DNA from: a virus
IMG/VR virus record: IMGVR_UViG_3300050821_003488
Coordinates: 1-23,320 of that record
DNA: 23,320 nucleotides
Strand: one strand, 5' to 3'
Shown one piece after another: positions 21,916 to 23,320 of this stretch; the first letter of the stretch is position 1; each line of letters starts with the position of its first letter. The notes beneath the pieces are model-generated. The model worked only from the letters and a program-made list of their open reading frames with translations, was not told the DNA's origin and ran no database searches. A program made the position numbers and the translations under genes.

Positions 21916-23320
21916 TTAGCTCGCCGTCGTGGTGATGCCCGCCGGAGCGCTCACCGGCTCAAGCGGCTGACCGTCCGGCCCGAGCAGCGAGGCAGGCAGC
22001 GTGCCGCCCTGCGGGAAGCCGGTGATGATCTGCACGCCCGCGTCGCGGCGGCGCATCCAGTAGATGAACCGTTCGGCCTTGATGCCGAGCAAGTTCTGTT
22101 GCCACAGCGAGACCAGCGGCGTCGGCGGCGTCGCCGGCGCGGTGTCGAGTTGCAGCGAGGCTTCGACCGAGGTGTCGATCATGACCTGGCCGTCGTCGGC
22201 CAACATGAGCTGCGTCTGGTCGACCAGCACGATGTTGGACAGGCCGCCGGTGACGGCCATGTTGCCCGACACGATCACCGGGATGCCCATCAGCGTGAGG
22301 CCGACCATCTGGCCCTGCTGCATGGCTGACGTCATGCCGGGGAAGGCGAACTGGCCTTGCGGCAGGCGCAGCGTGGCGATGAACATCGCCGCCGCCGGGG
22401 CCATGACCCACACCGGCTTGCCGATGGTGTTCAGGGCATTGACCATGCGGATCATCGCATGGGTGAGATCGGTGGTGATCGCCACGTAGTCGGCGCCGGT
22501 CGACGGGATCGCCGTGACACCGTTGGTGATCGCACCCGGATGCAGCGCCGCGACGGGTGCCACGGTCGGGTCCATCATCTGCAGGTCGATGAATTGCGCG
22601 ATCGCGGAGATCAGATCGTCGCGCACGAGCATTTCAGCCGACGGGTTGGAGAAGCGGGCGAGCTCCTGGGTGATGACGACGATGACCGCCATCTTGGACC
22701 ACGGCACCGTGACCATGTCGAAGGCGAGCTTGTTGACCGGCTTCGATGCCGCCTCGCCGACCCAATTGGCCGTCGCCCCGGCCGTCTGGCGCGGGATCTT
22801 CACGTTGAAGGGCACCGTGCGGTAGCCCGACATTTTCCCGAAGATGGTCTCGGGCCGCAGCAGGTCGATGAACTCGCTCGCCATGATCTGGTAGTTGACG
22901 AGCGGGGCGGCCCACACCGGATCGGTGGTCGTGCCCGCCGCGACGGCGGCGCGCAGGATCTCCGCGACCTCCGGCGTTTGCTGCTCCCAGCGCTTGGAGA
23001 TTTCGAGCGCCTGCACAAGGTTGCCCTTGCCCGAGGCGAGCGCCATCACGTAGCGCGTGAAGGACTGAGCCGGGAAGGTCTTGAACGGGATCACCTGGGC
23101 GGTGCTGCCGCCTGGTGCCGGTGCGGGCGTCGCGCGCTCGGCGATCTGCCGCTCGGCTTCGGCGAGGCGGATCAGCTGGGCGTCGATGTCGCGCACCTCC
23201 TGCTGATCCTTGTCGAAGGCCTTGGCCTCGTCCTCATTGAACAGTCGGTTGTCGTTCGCCACGGTCTCGGTGAGCGCCGACATGGCGTCGAGATGGGCGT
23301 TGCGCTTCTTCTGAAGCGCT
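21916..23320 (-). CDS. Major capsid protein, HK97 family (5' end outside window)
   Basis: At least 467 codons are open to the right edge. The visible N-terminus (LQKKRNAHLDAMSALTETVA, then DRL-type coiled-coil EDEAKAFDKDQQEVRDIDAQ) is a delta-domain-like helical region. The HK97 fold follows: FRxYV-type FTRYVMAL, PVWAAPLVNYQIMASEFIDL, TANWVGEAASKPVNKLAFDM, ELARFSNPSAEMLVRDDL, and GIKAERFIYWMRRRDAGVQI near the end. ATG 23283 exists, but sequence before it continues the helical pattern, so the true start is probably beyond 23320. It forms the icosahedral shell. No protease gene is visible; a separate one may lie upstream. Confidence 0.92.
   Translation of the reverse strand, partial: ALQKKRNAHLDAMSALTETVANDNRLFNEDEAKAFDKDQQEVRDIDAQLIRLAEAERQIAERATPAPAPGGSTAQVIPFKTFPAQSFTRYVMALASGKGNLVQALEISKRWEQQTPEVAEILRAAVAAGTTTDPVWAAPLVNYQIMASEFIDLLRPETIFGKMSGYRTVPFNVKIPRQTAGATANWVGEAASKPVNKLAFDMVTVPWSKMAVIVVITQELARFSNPSAEMLVRDDLISAIAQFIDLQMMDPTVAPVAALHPGAITNGVTAIPSTGADYVAITTDLTHAMIRMVNALNTIGKPVWVMAPAAAMFIATLRLPQGQFAFPGMTSAMQQGQMVGLTLMGIPVIVSGNMAVTGGLSNIVLVDQTQLMLADDGQVMIDTSVEASLQLDTAPATPPTPLVSLWQQNLLGIKAERFIYWMRRRDAGVQIITGFPQGGTLPASLLGPDGQPLEPVSAPAGITTTAS

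Noticed and set aside
1-23320. tRNA or rRNA genes and insertion sequences
   Set aside because: No cloverleaf, rRNA-like segment, transposase or terminal inverted repeats were seen on reading both strands.

Overview
The window is almost entirely bacteriophage DNA. It is high in GC, uses GTG and TTG starts as well as ATG, and packs its genes with ATGA or TGATG overlaps. Structural genes match the lambda/HK97-type long, non-contractile tailed phages (siphoviruses). The style suggests an alphaproteobacterial host, possibly rhizobial; this is an inference, because no host gene or tRNA is visible.

Left part, plus strand (2-2099): the end of an early-type operon. It holds a truncated unknown gene, a small four-cysteine protein and an NrdR-like zinc ribbon without its ATP-cone. 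A promoter/operator-like palindrome follows, then a small helix-turn-helix protein (candidate excisionase) and a tyrosine integrase with a full set of catalytic residues. Just past the integrase stop (2100-2247) lie five copies of a TCCCAC-type motif forming two perfect hairpins, the best candidate for an integrase-binding attP region. Three small unknown plus-strand genes (2351-3191) follow.

Right part, minus strand (3275-23320): one long late operon converging on the early strand, with a bidirectional-looking hairpin and a clear leftward terminator at 3213-3250. In transcription order (right to left) it reads: major capsid protein (5' end outside the window), terminator hairpin, portal, small coiled-coil protein, head-tail connector, head-closure-like protein, tail terminator, HK97 gp10-like protein, tail tube, tail chaperones G and G-T (probable -1 frameshift), tape measure, minor tail proteins of the M, L, K, I and J types, and a tail-collar fibre. 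After these come accessory and lysis genes: a Cys-containing small protein, a possible winged-helix protein, a 55-residue two-helix membrane protein (holin candidate), two exported Ser/Asn/Gly-rich proteins, a membrane-anchored exported protein, two small lipoproteins, an M15A-type endolysin, and a Pro/Gly repeat protein.

The genes work together as a virion assembly line plus lysis module. The int-attP-late operon arrangement, with int inside the phage genome and its 3' end facing the putative att region, resembles a lambda virion map more than an integrated prophage map. The least explained parts are the exported low-complexity protein pair, the PDQGLP-repeat protein, the three small plus-strand genes, and the terminator between capsid and portal.
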